Assembly: GCA_003584005.1 (NCBI GenBank)
Contig: QXHL01000017.1
Span: 1 to 61,616, forward strand
Length of the DNA: 61,616 nucleotides
From: Alicyclobacillaceae bacterium I2511
GTDB taxonomy: Bacteria; Bacillota; Bacilli; Alicyclobacillales; Alicyclobacillaceae
Direction of reading: 5' to 3'
The notes beneath the pieces were generated by a model. It saw nothing but the letters and a program-made list of their open reading frames with translations. It was not told the DNA's origin and did not search any database. Both the position numbers and the translations under genes were made by a program. Shown here piece by piece: positions 1-8,367 of the stretch; positions within the stretch are counted from its first letter, which is position 1, and every line of letters starts with the position of its first letter.

Positions 1-467
1 TGATTCCAGAAGGCGGGTTTCACTCCATGCCAGCGCTAGCAGGCAATGGCTGGATGATTTGCGGGGACGCGGCGCAAATGGTCAATGCGGTGAATGGCGA
101 GGGCACCAACCTGGCCATTTTGTCTGGACGGTTGGCTGGAGAAACAGCAATTTTAGCGCACATTCGCGGGGACTACCGGGCTAGAGTGTTGGACCAGTAT
201 ACCCAGTCTGTACAGTCCTCCATTATTTACAAGGACCTGAAAAAGTATAGCGGTATTCACGGATTATTAAGTGGACCGGAGCGGCGGGTACTGTTTGGGA
301 AATTGCCTGGCGTACTCAATGAGTCGCTTTCCGACTATATGTCCGTGAATGGGACAACAAAGGAAGAGAAACAAAAACAACTCATTCACCAGTTGCGAGA
401 TGCGGCTGGTGGCAATGTGGAGTTGTTGCGCCTCGGCTTAAAGGGATGGAGGGCGATTAATCGATGA
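1..467 (+). CDS. fixC: FixC-type flavoprotein (electron-transfer flavoprotein:quinone oxidoreductase), C-terminal part
   Basis: The reading frame is open to the left edge (first full codon at 3), so only about the last 154 residues are present. The segment GWMICGDAAQMVNAVNGEGTN is the late FAD-binding motif of the FixC/ETF-QO family, followed by the usual helical C-terminal domain. FixC accepts electrons from the FixAB flavoprotein and, in FixABCX complexes, takes part in flavin-based bifurcation to quinone and ferredoxin at the membrane face. The stop overlaps the start of fixX by 4 bases (ATGA), which indicates translational coupling; fixA and fixB are expected just left of the window. The internal ATG at 27 is not a real start. 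Confidence 0.9.
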   Translation, partial: IPEGGFHSMPALAGNGWMICGDAAQMVNAVNGEGTNLAILSGRLAGETAILAHIRGDYRARVLDQYTQSVQSSIIYKDLKKYSGIHGLLSGPERRVLFGKLPGVLNESLSDYMSVNGTTKEEKQKQLIHQLRDAAGGNVELLRLGLKGWRAINR

Positions 468-748
468 GTGTGAGCATTGAAGAGCGACTGTATACGATTC
501 GTTATAAGGCGGATGAACAGTCCCACTTGGCCGTCCAGAATCCTCAGGTATGCACGGATTGTAAATTAAAGGAATGTCTTTCTTTCTGTCCAGCGGACGT
601 GTACGATTGGGATGTAGAAACGCAGACACTCACCATCGCGTATGAGAACTGTGTGGAGTGTGGAACCTGTCGGGTGGCGTGTGCGGAAGATAACATTGAA
701 TGGAAATACCCTACGGGTGGATATGGGATTTCATATAAATTAGGATAA
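464..748 (+). CDS. fixX: FixX ferredoxin-like protein
   Basis: A 94-residue ferredoxin-like protein coupled to fixC through an ATGA overlap. It carries a cysteine-rich segment near residues 30-45 (CTDCKLKECLSFCPADVY) and a second CVECGTCRVAC cluster near residues 63-73. This layout is typical of FixX, in which the C-terminal cluster binds one [4Fe-4S] centre and the first cluster is partly degenerate. FixX shuttles electrons as partner of FixC. Length and order (fixC then fixX) match the family. The final aromatic segment (WKYPTGGYGISYKLG) is also characteristic. Confidence 0.93.
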   Translation: MSVSIEERLYTIRYKADEQSHLAVQNPQVCTDCKLKECLSFCPADVYDWDVETQTLTIAYENCVECGTCRVACAEDNIEWKYPTGGYGISYKLG

Positions 749-755
749 GCGGGAC

Positions 756-794
756 ACTATTAGTGCGTGTCCGAAAAGGGGTCTGGTCAGACCC
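756..794 (+). repeat. Interspersed palindromic repeat, copy A
   Basis: About 39 bases starting ACTATTAGTGCGTGTCCG and ending in the short palindrome GGGTCTGGTCAGACCC. A nearly identical sequence lies in inverted orientation at 53022-53060, and the leading ACTAAAAGTG-GTGTC part recurs in inverted orientation at 46941-46961. It sits just after fixX and could act as a transcript-end stem. Confidence 0.7.
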
Positions 795-848
795 AAGCAG
801 GTGGAGACTTGTCTTTTATATGGGGCATGGAGTGAGGAGGGATTAGTT

Positions 849-1346
849 GTGGCAATGGAAGTAGAGAAATTGGAACCAGGGGCAAGCCCGCTAGGAGGCT
901 TGGAGTCTGCAGACCCACTGGAGCGGCTACTTGACGTGGTTGTAGGTCGTGAAGAGACTCTGGGTAGAGCATTACACGTATTGGAACTTGCGGATAAACG
1001 TGGCATTTTAAACTTGACCGCTGATCTCCTTGAGGATTTTGATGAAATTATTGAAGGATTGATAGGGGTTTTAACAAAACCTGATCCAGATAAGCTGTTT
1101 GCAAATGGGGGGGCACTGTTAAAAGCTGCGAAAGCTTTTGACGTGAACGCTCTCCCCACATTAGCGCAGGGTGCGGCGGAGGCCATGAAGCGCATGGCAG
1201 ACCCAAATCCGAGTCCGCAAATTCATGGGGCTTGGGATCTTATGAAAGTTCTCAAGGATCCCGATGTCAGTCGAGCACTGTCTGCAATGATGGCGGGTCT
1301 CAAAGGATTGGGTGCTGCGTTACGGGCGGCTGAGCGTTCAGAGTAA
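849..1346 (+). CDS. DUF1641-type helical protein
   Basis: A 165-residue protein rich in alpha helix, with repeated short Leu/Ala-rich segments. The pattern with LLD near the N-terminus, ELADKRGILNL in the middle and a C-terminal ALSAMMAGLKGLGAALR stretch resembles DUF1641 proteins (B. subtilis YrhD type), which are often encoded beside formate dehydrogenase or redox complexes. The start is taken at GTG 849 because GAGGAGG at 834-840 lies the right distance upstream; ATG 855 is an alternative, and the in-frame GTG at 801 lacks a ribosome site. No membrane segment or catalytic motif is visible. The family name is a recognition by eye, and the function is unknown. Confidence 0.75.
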   Translation: MAMEVEKLEPGASPLGGLESADPLERLLDVVVGREETLGRALHVLELADKRGILNLTADLLEDFDEIIEGLIGVLTKPDPDKLFANGGALLKAAKAFDVNALPTLAQGAAEAMKRMADPNPSPQIHGAWDLMKVLKDPDVSRALSAMMAGLKGLGAALRAAERSE

Positions 1347-1362
1347 AGTTCTTAGAATTAGT

Positions 1363-1400
1363 AAAAAAAGTCGAGTCCCATTGCGGACTCGACTTTTTTT
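1363..1400 (+). terminator. Rho-independent terminator
   Basis: Perfect stem with arms AAAAAAAGTCGAGTCC and GGACTCGACTTTTTTT around a CATTGC loop, ending in a T-run. Because the left arm is A-rich it can also terminate the minus-strand fabV transcript; it lies between the two convergent genes. Confidence 0.92.
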
Positions 1401-1482
1401 ACTTGCATCGCCTTTTTTGGTTACATCTTTGGAGACTCTACAGTTTTATAAGCTTTGGCGTATAGCCACGATGTCTTTAGGA

Positions 1483-2670
1483 TTATGAAGGATTCACAGC
1501 GACCACAGGATTGACTTCTTCAGCATAGTGAATCTTCTCGTTACTAAAGCCAAACAGACTAAGAAACTCCTGTTGATATTCCTCCAAATTGGCCAATAAA
1601 GTTAAATTTTCTTGGTTCATATGATTCCAGGCATTGAGTACTTCCGTCTGTACATCGGGTCGCATTTCGTAATCGTCAATCCGAATGCGGCCTTTTTCGT
1701 CCACGGGTACGGTGTCACCGGTGTACAATCGCTTTGCGAAGAGGCGATAGATTTGTTCAATACAGCCCTCATGAATGCCTTTTTCCTGCATTATTTTATA
1801 AAGTATAGAAATATATAAGGGTACGACTGGAATCGCAGAACTTGACTGGGTGACGACGGCCTTATTGATGGAGACAAACGCTCTTCCACCCGTTTTCTGT
1901 AGCGAGGCATTAAGTCGAATGGCGGTGGCCTCTAGGTCGTCTTTTGCCTTGCCAATTGTCCCCTCACGGTACATGGGGAAAGTAATTGCTGGCCCTATGT
2001 AAGAATAGGCCACCGTGGTGGCGTTTTTAGCCAACACACCCGCATCATTCAGTGCGTTAATCCAAAGCTCCCAATCCTCTCCGCCCATTACCCCAACGGT
2101 TTGACGGATTTCTTCGTCATTGGCGGGTTCCAAGGTTACCTGTGAAAGGGTGCCTGTGTTTACATCGATAGTTTGACTGGTGAAGGACTTACCCACGGGT
2201 TTGATTACTGAAAAAAGGGATTCACCGGTACGAGGATGAGTTCGTCGCGGCGATGCCAGACTGTAGATGATGAGGTCGACGCTACCGAAGTGTTTGCGAA
2301 TCATGTCAATGGCTTGTTCTTTAACGGCATCAGAGAAGGCGTCCCCGTTAATGTTGAGGGCTGTGCGCCCCACTGCATGTGCGGCCTGCTGGAAAGCGGC
2401 CGTATTATACCATCCTGCCGTTGCAGTACGTTTATCTGTGGCAGATTTTTCAAAAAAAATCCCCAGTGTATCCGCACCTGCGGCAAAAGTGGAAATAATT
2501 CTTGAAGCTAGGCCATATCCGGTGGAACTGCCAATCACCAAAACCTTTTTGGGCCCTTGGATGGCACTTTGTTCACGGGCGTATTCAATTTGTCGTTGTA
2601 CTTGCAAAGCACACCCGAGGGGGTGTGCAGTGGTGCAAATAAAGCCACGAATTTTTGGTTGAATGATCAT
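1483..2670 (-). CDS. fabV: Enoyl-[acyl-carrier-protein]/trans-2-enoyl-CoA reductase FabV
   Basis: A 395-residue protein matching FabV end to end. The N-terminus MIIQPKIRGFICTTAHPLGC, the nucleotide-binding loop VLVIGSSTGYGLASR, and the Tyr-X8-Lys catalytic motif (MYREGTIGKAK) are all present. FabV reduces trans-2-enoyl-ACP (or CoA) with NADH in the last step of fatty acid elongation; it is a triclosan-tolerant alternative to FabI. The gene is monocistronic and shares the terminator at 1363-1400 with the convergent DUF1641 gene. The ATG start is preceded in the minus orientation by a GAAAGGACA ribosome site. Confidence 0.97.
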   Translation of the reverse strand: MIIQPKIRGFICTTAHPLGCALQVQRQIEYAREQSAIQGPKKVLVIGSSTGYGLASRIISTFAAGADTLGIFFEKSATDKRTATAGWYNTAAFQQAAHAVGRTALNINGDAFSDAVKEQAIDMIRKHFGSVDLIIYSLASPRRTHPRTGESLFSVIKPVGKSFTSQTIDVNTGTLSQVTLEPANDEEIRQTVGVMGGEDWELWINALNDAGVLAKNATTVAYSYIGPAITFPMYREGTIGKAKDDLEATAIRLNASLQKTGGRAFVSINKAVVTQSSSAIPVVPLYISILYKIMQEKGIHEGCIEQIYRLFAKRLYTGDTVPVDEKGRIRIDDYEMRPDVQTEVLNAWNHMNQENLTLLANLEEYQQEFLSLFGFSNEKIHYAEEVNPVVAVNPS

Positions 2671-2880
2671 TCTACATTGTCCTTTCTCTTGAAAACATCG
2701 CCAGTCCTTTCATCTTTCACGTTCTTGCCACGGTAGCTAGCAAGGCCATCGCGGACAGGGCTGACAGATACTTTACTGTCGATTATACAGGAAGTTCCTC
2801 ATGTCTGCCCCTATGGATCACCACACGTTCCTATCACACCAAAGAATTACATCTGTAGCGAAACAGGCTGGATGTTGTAA

Positions 2881-2923
2881 CACACGCTACAGTTGTAGCG
2901 TGTGGGCGTGCTACAACTGTAGC
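2881..2923 (+). promoter_or_regulatory. Upstream activator palindromes for the acx promoter
   Basis: Two related inverted repeats. The first (2881-2904) has 11-bp perfect arms CACACGCTACA and TGTAGCGTGTG around GT. The second (2910-2923) is GCTACAACTGTAGC. A further half site TGTAGCG lies at 2854-2860. They end about 60 bases upstream of the -24/-12 promoter, the usual place for enhancer sites of sigma-54 activators. I infer that they bind the AcxR-type protein encoded at 8368-10380. The rest of 2671-3110 holds no gene. Confidence 0.7.
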
Positions 2924-2984
2924 GAATCTTCAGCTTATGAAGGTGATATAGGTGGAATTGCCCGGGATTAGGGGCAGGTTTGAT

Positions 2985-2999
2985 TGGCACTAAAATTGC
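2985..2999 (+). promoter_or_regulatory. Sigma-54 (-24/-12) promoter of acxABC
   Basis: TGGCACTAAAATTGC matches the sigma-54 consensus TGGCAC-N5-TTGC exactly, with ten bases between the invariant GG and GC. It is about 110 bases upstream of the acxA start, in the same orientation, and the locus encodes a sigma-54 activator. Confidence 0.88.
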
Positions 3000-3110
3000 T
3001 ATATATAAAATAGTAAGCGATTTCATTTCGCAATTCCATGAAATTGATTAGAACGATGGGAAATCAGAACAAAGGTTAACACTGATTTCACTTTGAAAGG
3101 AGAGAAAATT

Positions 3111-5261
3111 GTGTCTAGCAGGAAAACTCAGATTTTAGCGATTGATGCAGGCGGCACGATGACGGATACCTTTATTATTGATGACCATGGGGAGTTTGTT
3201 GTCGGAAAAGCCCAGACAACTCCTGGGGATGAATCTGTAGGATTGCTGTACTCGGCTGAGGACGCCTTGAGTTTATGGGACATGAAAGTGGAGGACGCAT
3301 TTCCTCAGTTGCTAACCGGGGTCTATTCAGGTACAGCGATGCTGAACCGTTTGGTGTCCAGAAAAGGACGAAAGGTGGGTTTGATTGTCAATCGGGGCAT
3401 GGAGGATTTTCATCGCATGGGCCGGTCTATTCAATCGTACTTAGGCTACTCTTATTCAGATAGACTGCACATTAACACCCATCGGTATGACCCGCCATTG
3501 GTTCCCAGGGAGTGGACCCGGGGTGTGACAGAGCGGGTGGATCTGTTTGGCAACGTGGTTATTCCGCTGTATGAACAAGAAGTGGCACCAGCGGTGCGAG
3601 AATTGGTCGATGCGGGTGTAGAAGCCATTGTTATTTCGTTCTTGCACTCTTATAAAAACCCTATCCATGAACGGAGAGCGCGGGATATTGTCCAGGAGAC
3701 CTTGGACACTTTGGAATCAGACATTCCGATTTTTGCTTCTGTAGACTATTACCCAGTGCGCAAGGAAACGCCTCGGACCAATACCACTATTATTGAGGCC
3801 TATGCGGCAGACCCTTCTCGTCGCACTTTGGAACTGGTGAATGAAAGGGTCAAGGAAAAGGGAGCAAACTTTGATATTCGGGTCATGGCGAGCCATGGCG
3901 GCACCATTAGTATTAAAGCCAACGAATTGGCGCGTACCCTGGTTTCGGGACCCATCGGCGGTGTGGTGGGTGGAAGGTACTTGGGTCAGGCCCTCGGTTT
4001 AAAAAACATTGTTTGTTCCGACATCGGCGGCACCAGTTTTGACATTGCCTTGATTAATCAAGGGGATTTCAGCATTGATACAAGCCCCGATATGGCTCGT
4101 CTGGTGCTCTCCCTACCGCTTGTGGCGATGGATTCTGTTGGCGCCGGAACGGGAAGCTTTGTACGGGTGGATCCCTATACAAAATCTATTGTGCTCGGTC
4201 CAGACAGTGCCGGTTATCGGGTGGGAGTGTGCTATCCAGATGGGGGCCTGGACACCATCACCGTATCCGATTGTCACGTTGTGCTGGGACTGATTAACCC
4301 GGATAACTTCCTCGGCGGACAGGTTAAATTGGACCGTCAACGGGCATATGACGCAGTCAAAGAACAACTTGCGACCCCTCTTGGCATGTCGGTCGAAGCG
4401 GCCTCTTTTGGGGTGATTGAACTACTGGAGGCACAACTGCGCAATTACTTGGAATCACTGGTCATGGGGAAAGGATATTCCCCCACCCAATTCTCCTGTT
4501 TTTCTTATGGCGGTGGTGGTCCATTACACACGGCAGGTTATGTCAAAGGGCTAGGATTTGAGGACGTGTTGGTGCCAGCCTGGGCCGCTGGGTTCTCCGC
4601 CTTTGGGTGTGGTGCTGCAGACTTCGAGTATCGGTATGACAAGACTCTGGATATTAATGTGGGATATCAGGCTACGGAAAATGTGCGGGACGATGCGGCA
4701 GAAGCGTTGCAAGGGGCCTGGAACGAGCTCACGGAAAAGGTTCGTGATGAGTTTGACAAAAATGGATTTGCAAGTTCGGCTGTTCAATTGAGATTGAATT
4801 TCCGCATGCAGTACCAGGGCCAACTGAATGACTTGGAAATTGAATCTCCCTTAACTGTTTTAAATGGGGCTACCGATTGGGACAAACTTGCGGACACTTT
4901 CGAGGATGTTTACGCACGAGTGTACGCCCGTGCCGCACGATCTCCGGAACTGGGGTACACCGTGACAGGTGCGATTGTACGGGGTTCTGTCGAGATCCCC
5001 AAACCGAAGATTCCAGAAGAACCGTATGAAAGTGAAACTCCAAATTCGGCGGCCTTTCAGGGGCAACGCAAGGTGTATTGGGATGGCGAGTTTCTAATGG
5101 CGGATATTTGGGAGATGGAGGCTTTAAAAGCGGGCAATCGCGTTCGTGCTTTTGCGGTCATTGAATCCCCAGCCACCACATTTGTGATACCGCCAGGTTT
5201 TGAAGCGGTTCTCGATACACATCGGATATTTCATTTGCGCCAGGTCAGTGAAGGACGATAA
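3111..5261 (+). CDS. acxA: Acetone carboxylase beta subunit (hydantoinase A/oxoprolinase family)
   Basis: A 716-residue HyuA/OplA-family protein. The ASKHA-fold ATPase motifs are visible: AIDAGGTMTDTF near the N-terminus, SHGGTISIKANELARTLVSG near residue 262, DIGGTSFDIA in the middle, and YGGGGPLHTAGY at the end of the core. With acxB and acxC it matches the three-subunit acetone carboxylase, which converts acetone plus bicarbonate to acetoacetate with ATP hydrolysed to AMP and two phosphates. GTG 3111 is chosen because AAAGGAGAG lies just upstream; the in-frame TTG at 3093 would place that site inside the gene. It is first in an operon behind the sigma-54 promoter at 2985. Acetophenone carboxylase or hydantoinase are less likely given subunit sizes and the gamma gene. 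Confidence 0.92.
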   Translation: MSSRKTQILAIDAGGTMTDTFIIDDHGEFVVGKAQTTPGDESVGLLYSAEDALSLWDMKVEDAFPQLLTGVYSGTAMLNRLVSRKGRKVGLIVNRGMEDFHRMGRSIQSYLGYSYSDRLHINTHRYDPPLVPREWTRGVTERVDLFGNVVIPLYEQEVAPAVRELVDAGVEAIVISFLHSYKNPIHERRARDIVQETLDTLESDIPIFASVDYYPVRKETPRTNTTIIEAYAADPSRRTLELVNERVKEKGANFDIRVMASHGGTISIKANELARTLVSGPIGGVVGGRYLGQALGLKNIVCSDIGGTSFDIALINQGDFSIDTSPDMARLVLSLPLVAMDSVGAGTGSFVRVDPYTKSIVLGPDSAGYRVGVCYPDGGLDTITVSDCHVVLGLINPDNFLGGQVKLDRQRAYDAVKEQLATPLGMSVEAASFGVIELLEAQLRNYLESLVMGKGYSPTQFSCFSYGGGGPLHTAGYVKGLGFEDVLVPAWAAGFSAFGCGAADFEYRYDKTLDINVGYQATENVRDDAAEALQGAWNELTEKVRDEFDKNGFASSAVQLRLNFRMQYQGQLNDLEIESPLTVLNGATDWDKLADTFEDVYARVYARAARSPELGYTVTGAIVRGSVEIPKPKIPEEPYESETPNSAAFQGQRKVYWDGEFLMADIWEMEALKAGNRVRAFAVIESPATTFVIPPGFEAVLDTHRIFHLRQVSEGR

Positions 5262-5317
5262 GAGGACAAAGGAAGCAAACAAGCCTGACGATTTATCAAT
5301 AAGAGGGAGGAAATGTT

Positions 5318-7636
5318 ATGGCCATGCAATCGTCTGATGTCAATCTTAAGCAGGAGGAATTGCTGAACCAGCAGTACAGGCAATCCATTGGATGGAATGG
5401 GAAAACGCTTAAGGAGATGCGCGAAGAAACGGATCGGCTCACAGCGCAGTCCGGGTATTATGCGGGACTTCGCGAATTGGAGTTTAAACAATCTGAACCG
5501 ATTCGTTACGAGAAAATTTTTTCTAAGTTGCGGGGTGGGTTGGTTCACGCCCGAGAAACGGCTAAGCGGGTAGCGGCTTCGCCTATTGTGGAACAGGAAG
5601 GGGAGCTGTGCTTTACCCTGTACACTCCGGAGGGGGACAGCATTGTCACATCCACCGGCATCATCATTCACGTGGGGACTATGGGGTCTGCCATCAAGTA
5701 TATGGTGAACCACAACTACGAGGACAATCCAGGGATTGAACCGGGGGATATCTTTTGCAATAACGATTGCCACATTGGGAATGTTCACCCCTGTGATGTC
5801 CACACCATCGTACCTATTTTTTGGGCGGGTGAGGTGATTGGCTGGGTGGGTGGTGTGACCCACGTCATCGATACAGGCGCCACCGGTCCTGGCAGTATGA
5901 CGGTTGGACCTGTTACTCGGTATGACGACGGATATCAGATTGCCTGTCGCAAAATTGGGCATGACGATCTGCTGTTTCAAGATTGGGTGATTGAAAGTCA
6001 GCGATCTGTTCGCACCACCAAATACTGGTTGCTGGATGAACGCACTCGGATTGCAGGTTGTCACATGATTCGTGACCTCGTGCTTGGTGTCATCGCTGAA
6101 GAGGGTGTGGACACCTACAAGCATTTTTCACGCGAGGTGATTGAAGAAGGGCGTAGAGGTCTGATTAATCGGATTAAGGCGATGACGATTCCAGGTCGCT
6201 ACCGTCAGGTTGGTTTTGTCGATGTACCTTACCGTCACGAGGATGTCGAGGTTCCCCCCTATGCCAAGGTGGATACCATCATGCACGCACCTTCAGAAAT
6301 TGTGATTGATCGCAGTGGCAAAATGTCCTTGGATTTTGATGGCTCGAGTCGCTGGGGTTGGCACAGTTACAACGCGACACCGGTGGCTTTCACCAGCGGA
6401 ATTTGGGTGATGATGACGCAAACGCTGATACCGAATGATCGCATTAACGATGGCGCTTACTATGCCACCCAGTTTAACCTGCCCTATGGGTCTTGGATGA
6501 ACCCGGACGACATTCGCACGGCTCACAGTTACGCGTGGCACTTCTTGGTGACTGGTTGGAGCCCGTTGTGGCGGGGATTGAGCCGGGCTTACTTTGCTCG
6601 AGGATATTTGGAAGAGGTCAATTCCGGAAATGCAAATACCAGCAATTGGCTACAGGGGGGCGGCTATAACCAGTACGACGAGATGCATGCGGTAAACAGT
6701 TTTGAGGCCGCAGCAGAGGGAACTGGCGCCAGTGCGGTGAAGGATGGGTTGGACAACGCAGCAGCCATCTGGAATCCAGAGGGTGACATGGGAGATATGG
6801 AGATTTGGGAATATGCAGAACCCCTGCTGTATCTGGGTAGAAACTCAAAACCCAATACAGGTGGTTTTGGCAAGTATCGTGGTGGCAATGGATATGAGAC
6901 ATTGCGCATGGTTTGGGGGGCCAAAGACTGGACCATGTTTTTCATGGGCAATGGGTATGTGAGTAGCGACTGCGGCATGATGGGTGGATATCCTGCTGCC
7001 ACTGGGTACCGATTCGAAGCACACAATACGGATTTGGCTGAACGGTTTGCCAAGCAGCTGCCGTTCCCTCGCGGGGGTGACCCGCGTCCGGCAGAAAAAG
7101 TCTACGAAAAAGACTTGAAGGCGGACGTGAAGCGGGACAAACAGGCAATTACCACGGAGGCTATTTTCGAAAATTATGACCTTTACTTGAACTATCTGCG
7201 GGGAGGTCCGGGTTTTGGCGACCCACTGGAACGCCGACCACAGGACGTGGAAAAGGACCTCAATGGGAACTATTTATTACCGGAGTTTGCGCTGAAGGTG
7301 TATGGCGTGGTGTTTCAACAGGAGAAAAACGGGCATTATCGCGTTGATGTCGAGCAGACTGCGGCCAAACGCCTGGAAATGCGGCGGGAGCGTTTGCAGC
7401 GGGGTCGTCCGACACACGAATGGATGCGGGAGGAACGGGGTCGGATTTTGAAAGACCAAGCATCGACACAGGTCCGTCACATGTATGCAACCAGCTTTGA
7501 ACTCAGCGGAAGGTTTTTACAGGAATTCCGCAGCTTTTGGGACCTACCAGAAGACTGGAATTTGTACGAAAAGGACTTGGATATGCCGACTTTTGGCTCC
7601 CATCACCGGGCAATGAATTCTAATAAATTAGTGTAA
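5318..7636 (+). CDS. acxB: Acetone carboxylase alpha subunit (hydantoinase B family)
   Basis: A 772-residue HyuB-family protein, close to the ~775 residues usual for acetone carboxylase alpha. Characteristic stretches are EGDSIVTSTGIIIHVGTMG, GDIFCNNDCHIGNVHPCDVH (candidate metal ligands), and the glycine-rich NTGGFGKYRGGNGYETL. In the family this subunit holds the Mn-containing active site where phosphorylated acetone enolate and carboxy-phosphate react. ATG 5318 has an AGGGAGGAAATGTT ribosome site. It lies 56 bases after acxA and about 30 bases before acxC in a tight operon. A long minus-strand reading frame across its 5' half is only a shadow. Confidence 0.94.
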   Translation: MAMQSSDVNLKQEELLNQQYRQSIGWNGKTLKEMREETDRLTAQSGYYAGLRELEFKQSEPIRYEKIFSKLRGGLVHARETAKRVAASPIVEQEGELCFTLYTPEGDSIVTSTGIIIHVGTMGSAIKYMVNHNYEDNPGIEPGDIFCNNDCHIGNVHPCDVHTIVPIFWAGEVIGWVGGVTHVIDTGATGPGSMTVGPVTRYDDGYQIACRKIGHDDLLFQDWVIESQRSVRTTKYWLLDERTRIAGCHMIRDLVLGVIAEEGVDTYKHFSREVIEEGRRGLINRIKAMTIPGRYRQVGFVDVPYRHEDVEVPPYAKVDTIMHAPSEIVIDRSGKMSLDFDGSSRWGWHSYNATPVAFTSGIWVMMTQTLIPNDRINDGAYYATQFNLPYGSWMNPDDIRTAHSYAWHFLVTGWSPLWRGLSRAYFARGYLEEVNSGNANTSNWLQGGGYNQYDEMHAVNSFEAAAEGTGASAVKDGLDNAAAIWNPEGDMGDMEIWEYAEPLLYLGRNSKPNTGGFGKYRGGNGYETLRMVWGAKDWTMFFMGNGYVSSDCGMMGGYPAATGYRFEAHNTDLAERFAKQLPFPRGGDPRPAEKVYEKDLKADVKRDKQAITTEAIFENYDLYLNYLRGGPGFGDPLERRPQDVEKDLNGNYLLPEFALKVYGVVFQQEKNGHYRVDVEQTAAKRLEMRRERLQRGRPTHEWMREERGRILKDQASTQVRHMYATSFELSGRFLQEFRSFWDLPEDWNLYEKDLDMPTFGSHHRAMNSNKLV

Positions 7637-7667
7637 TAAACTCTTATGAGAAAATGAGGTGAGTCGT

Positions 7668-8180
7668 TTGGCAAAATATGATAAGGCAACGATTGAAGAG
7701 TTAATAGACGGAACCATTGATTTCTTTCAACTCAAGGATATGCTGTCTTCTTTTAAGGACCCGGGACGGTTTGACACTTACCTGGAAATTTTACAGGAAC
7801 GAGTTCCCTGGGAAGACCGCATTTTAATGCCTTACAGCTTGCACCTGTATGTGGTACAAAAATCAGACGGACAGCGTATCATCAAGTGTGATTGCGGGCA
7901 TGAGTTTTGCGAGGCACATGACAACTGGAAACTCCATGCTTTGATTCATGTGCGGGAAACCGACGAGAAATTGCAGGTGCTGTATCCCGAACTACTGGCG
8001 CCAGATCCACAGTGGCAAGTTATTCGGGAATACTATTGTCCTGGTTGTGCCTCCCAGTTAGAGGTGGAGTCGGTAACCCCATGGTATCCAGTGCTGCATG
8101 ATTTTGATCCCGATATTGATGGGTTTTATGAGGAATGGTTGGGTCGTCCTGTTCCCCAACCTAGTGGAAAGAGTCGGTGA
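7668..8180 (+). CDS. acxC: Acetone carboxylase gamma subunit
   Basis: A 170-residue protein matching the small third subunit of acetone carboxylase. Cysteine/histidine motifs CDCGHEFC (about residue 70) and CPGC (about residue 125) form a probable zinc site, as reported for this subunit. TTG 7668 is preferred because GAGGTGAG immediately precedes it; GTG 7659 in the same frame overlaps that ribosome site. As last gene of acxABC it is followed by the terminator at 8266-8293. The presence of this gene distinguishes acetone carboxylase from two-subunit hydantoinases and oxoprolinases. Confidence 0.92.
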   Translation: MAKYDKATIEELIDGTIDFFQLKDMLSSFKDPGRFDTYLEILQERVPWEDRILMPYSLHLYVVQKSDGQRIIKCDCGHEFCEAHDNWKLHALIHVRETDEKLQVLYPELLAPDPQWQVIREYYCPGCASQLEVESVTPWYPVLHDFDPDIDGFYEEWLGRPVPQPSGKSR

Positions 8181-8265
8181 AGGCGAACCACCGCGCTGTC
8201 AGGCATTCTGTGGCGGCGACGAGAGAGATGTGGAAGACAGCTTGCATAGGGGGATAAAAAGATGG

Positions 8266-8293
8266 AAAAGGCGGCAGGTTGCCGCCTTTTCTT
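8266..8293 (+). terminator. Bidirectional terminator between acxC and acxR
   Basis: Perfect 10-bp stem AAAAGGCGGC / GCCGCCTTTT with an AGGTT loop. The T-rich right flank serves acxC and the A-rich left flank serves the convergent regulator gene. Confidence 0.92.
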
Positions 8294-8367
8294 TATGGCT
8301 TGACGTGTCCGGAGTTGTGTGTTCGACTTTATGTCGGCAAAATTGTGTCGACACAGCTTAGGGTGTG

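Noticed and set aside
740-1195. 151-codon minus-strand ORF
   Set aside because: Antisense to the DUF1641 gene; Ser/Ala/Pro-rich shadow translation.
5231-6124. 297-codon minus-strand ORF
   Set aside because: Fully antisense to acxB, with low-complexity composition and no recognised motif; a shadow of the real gene.
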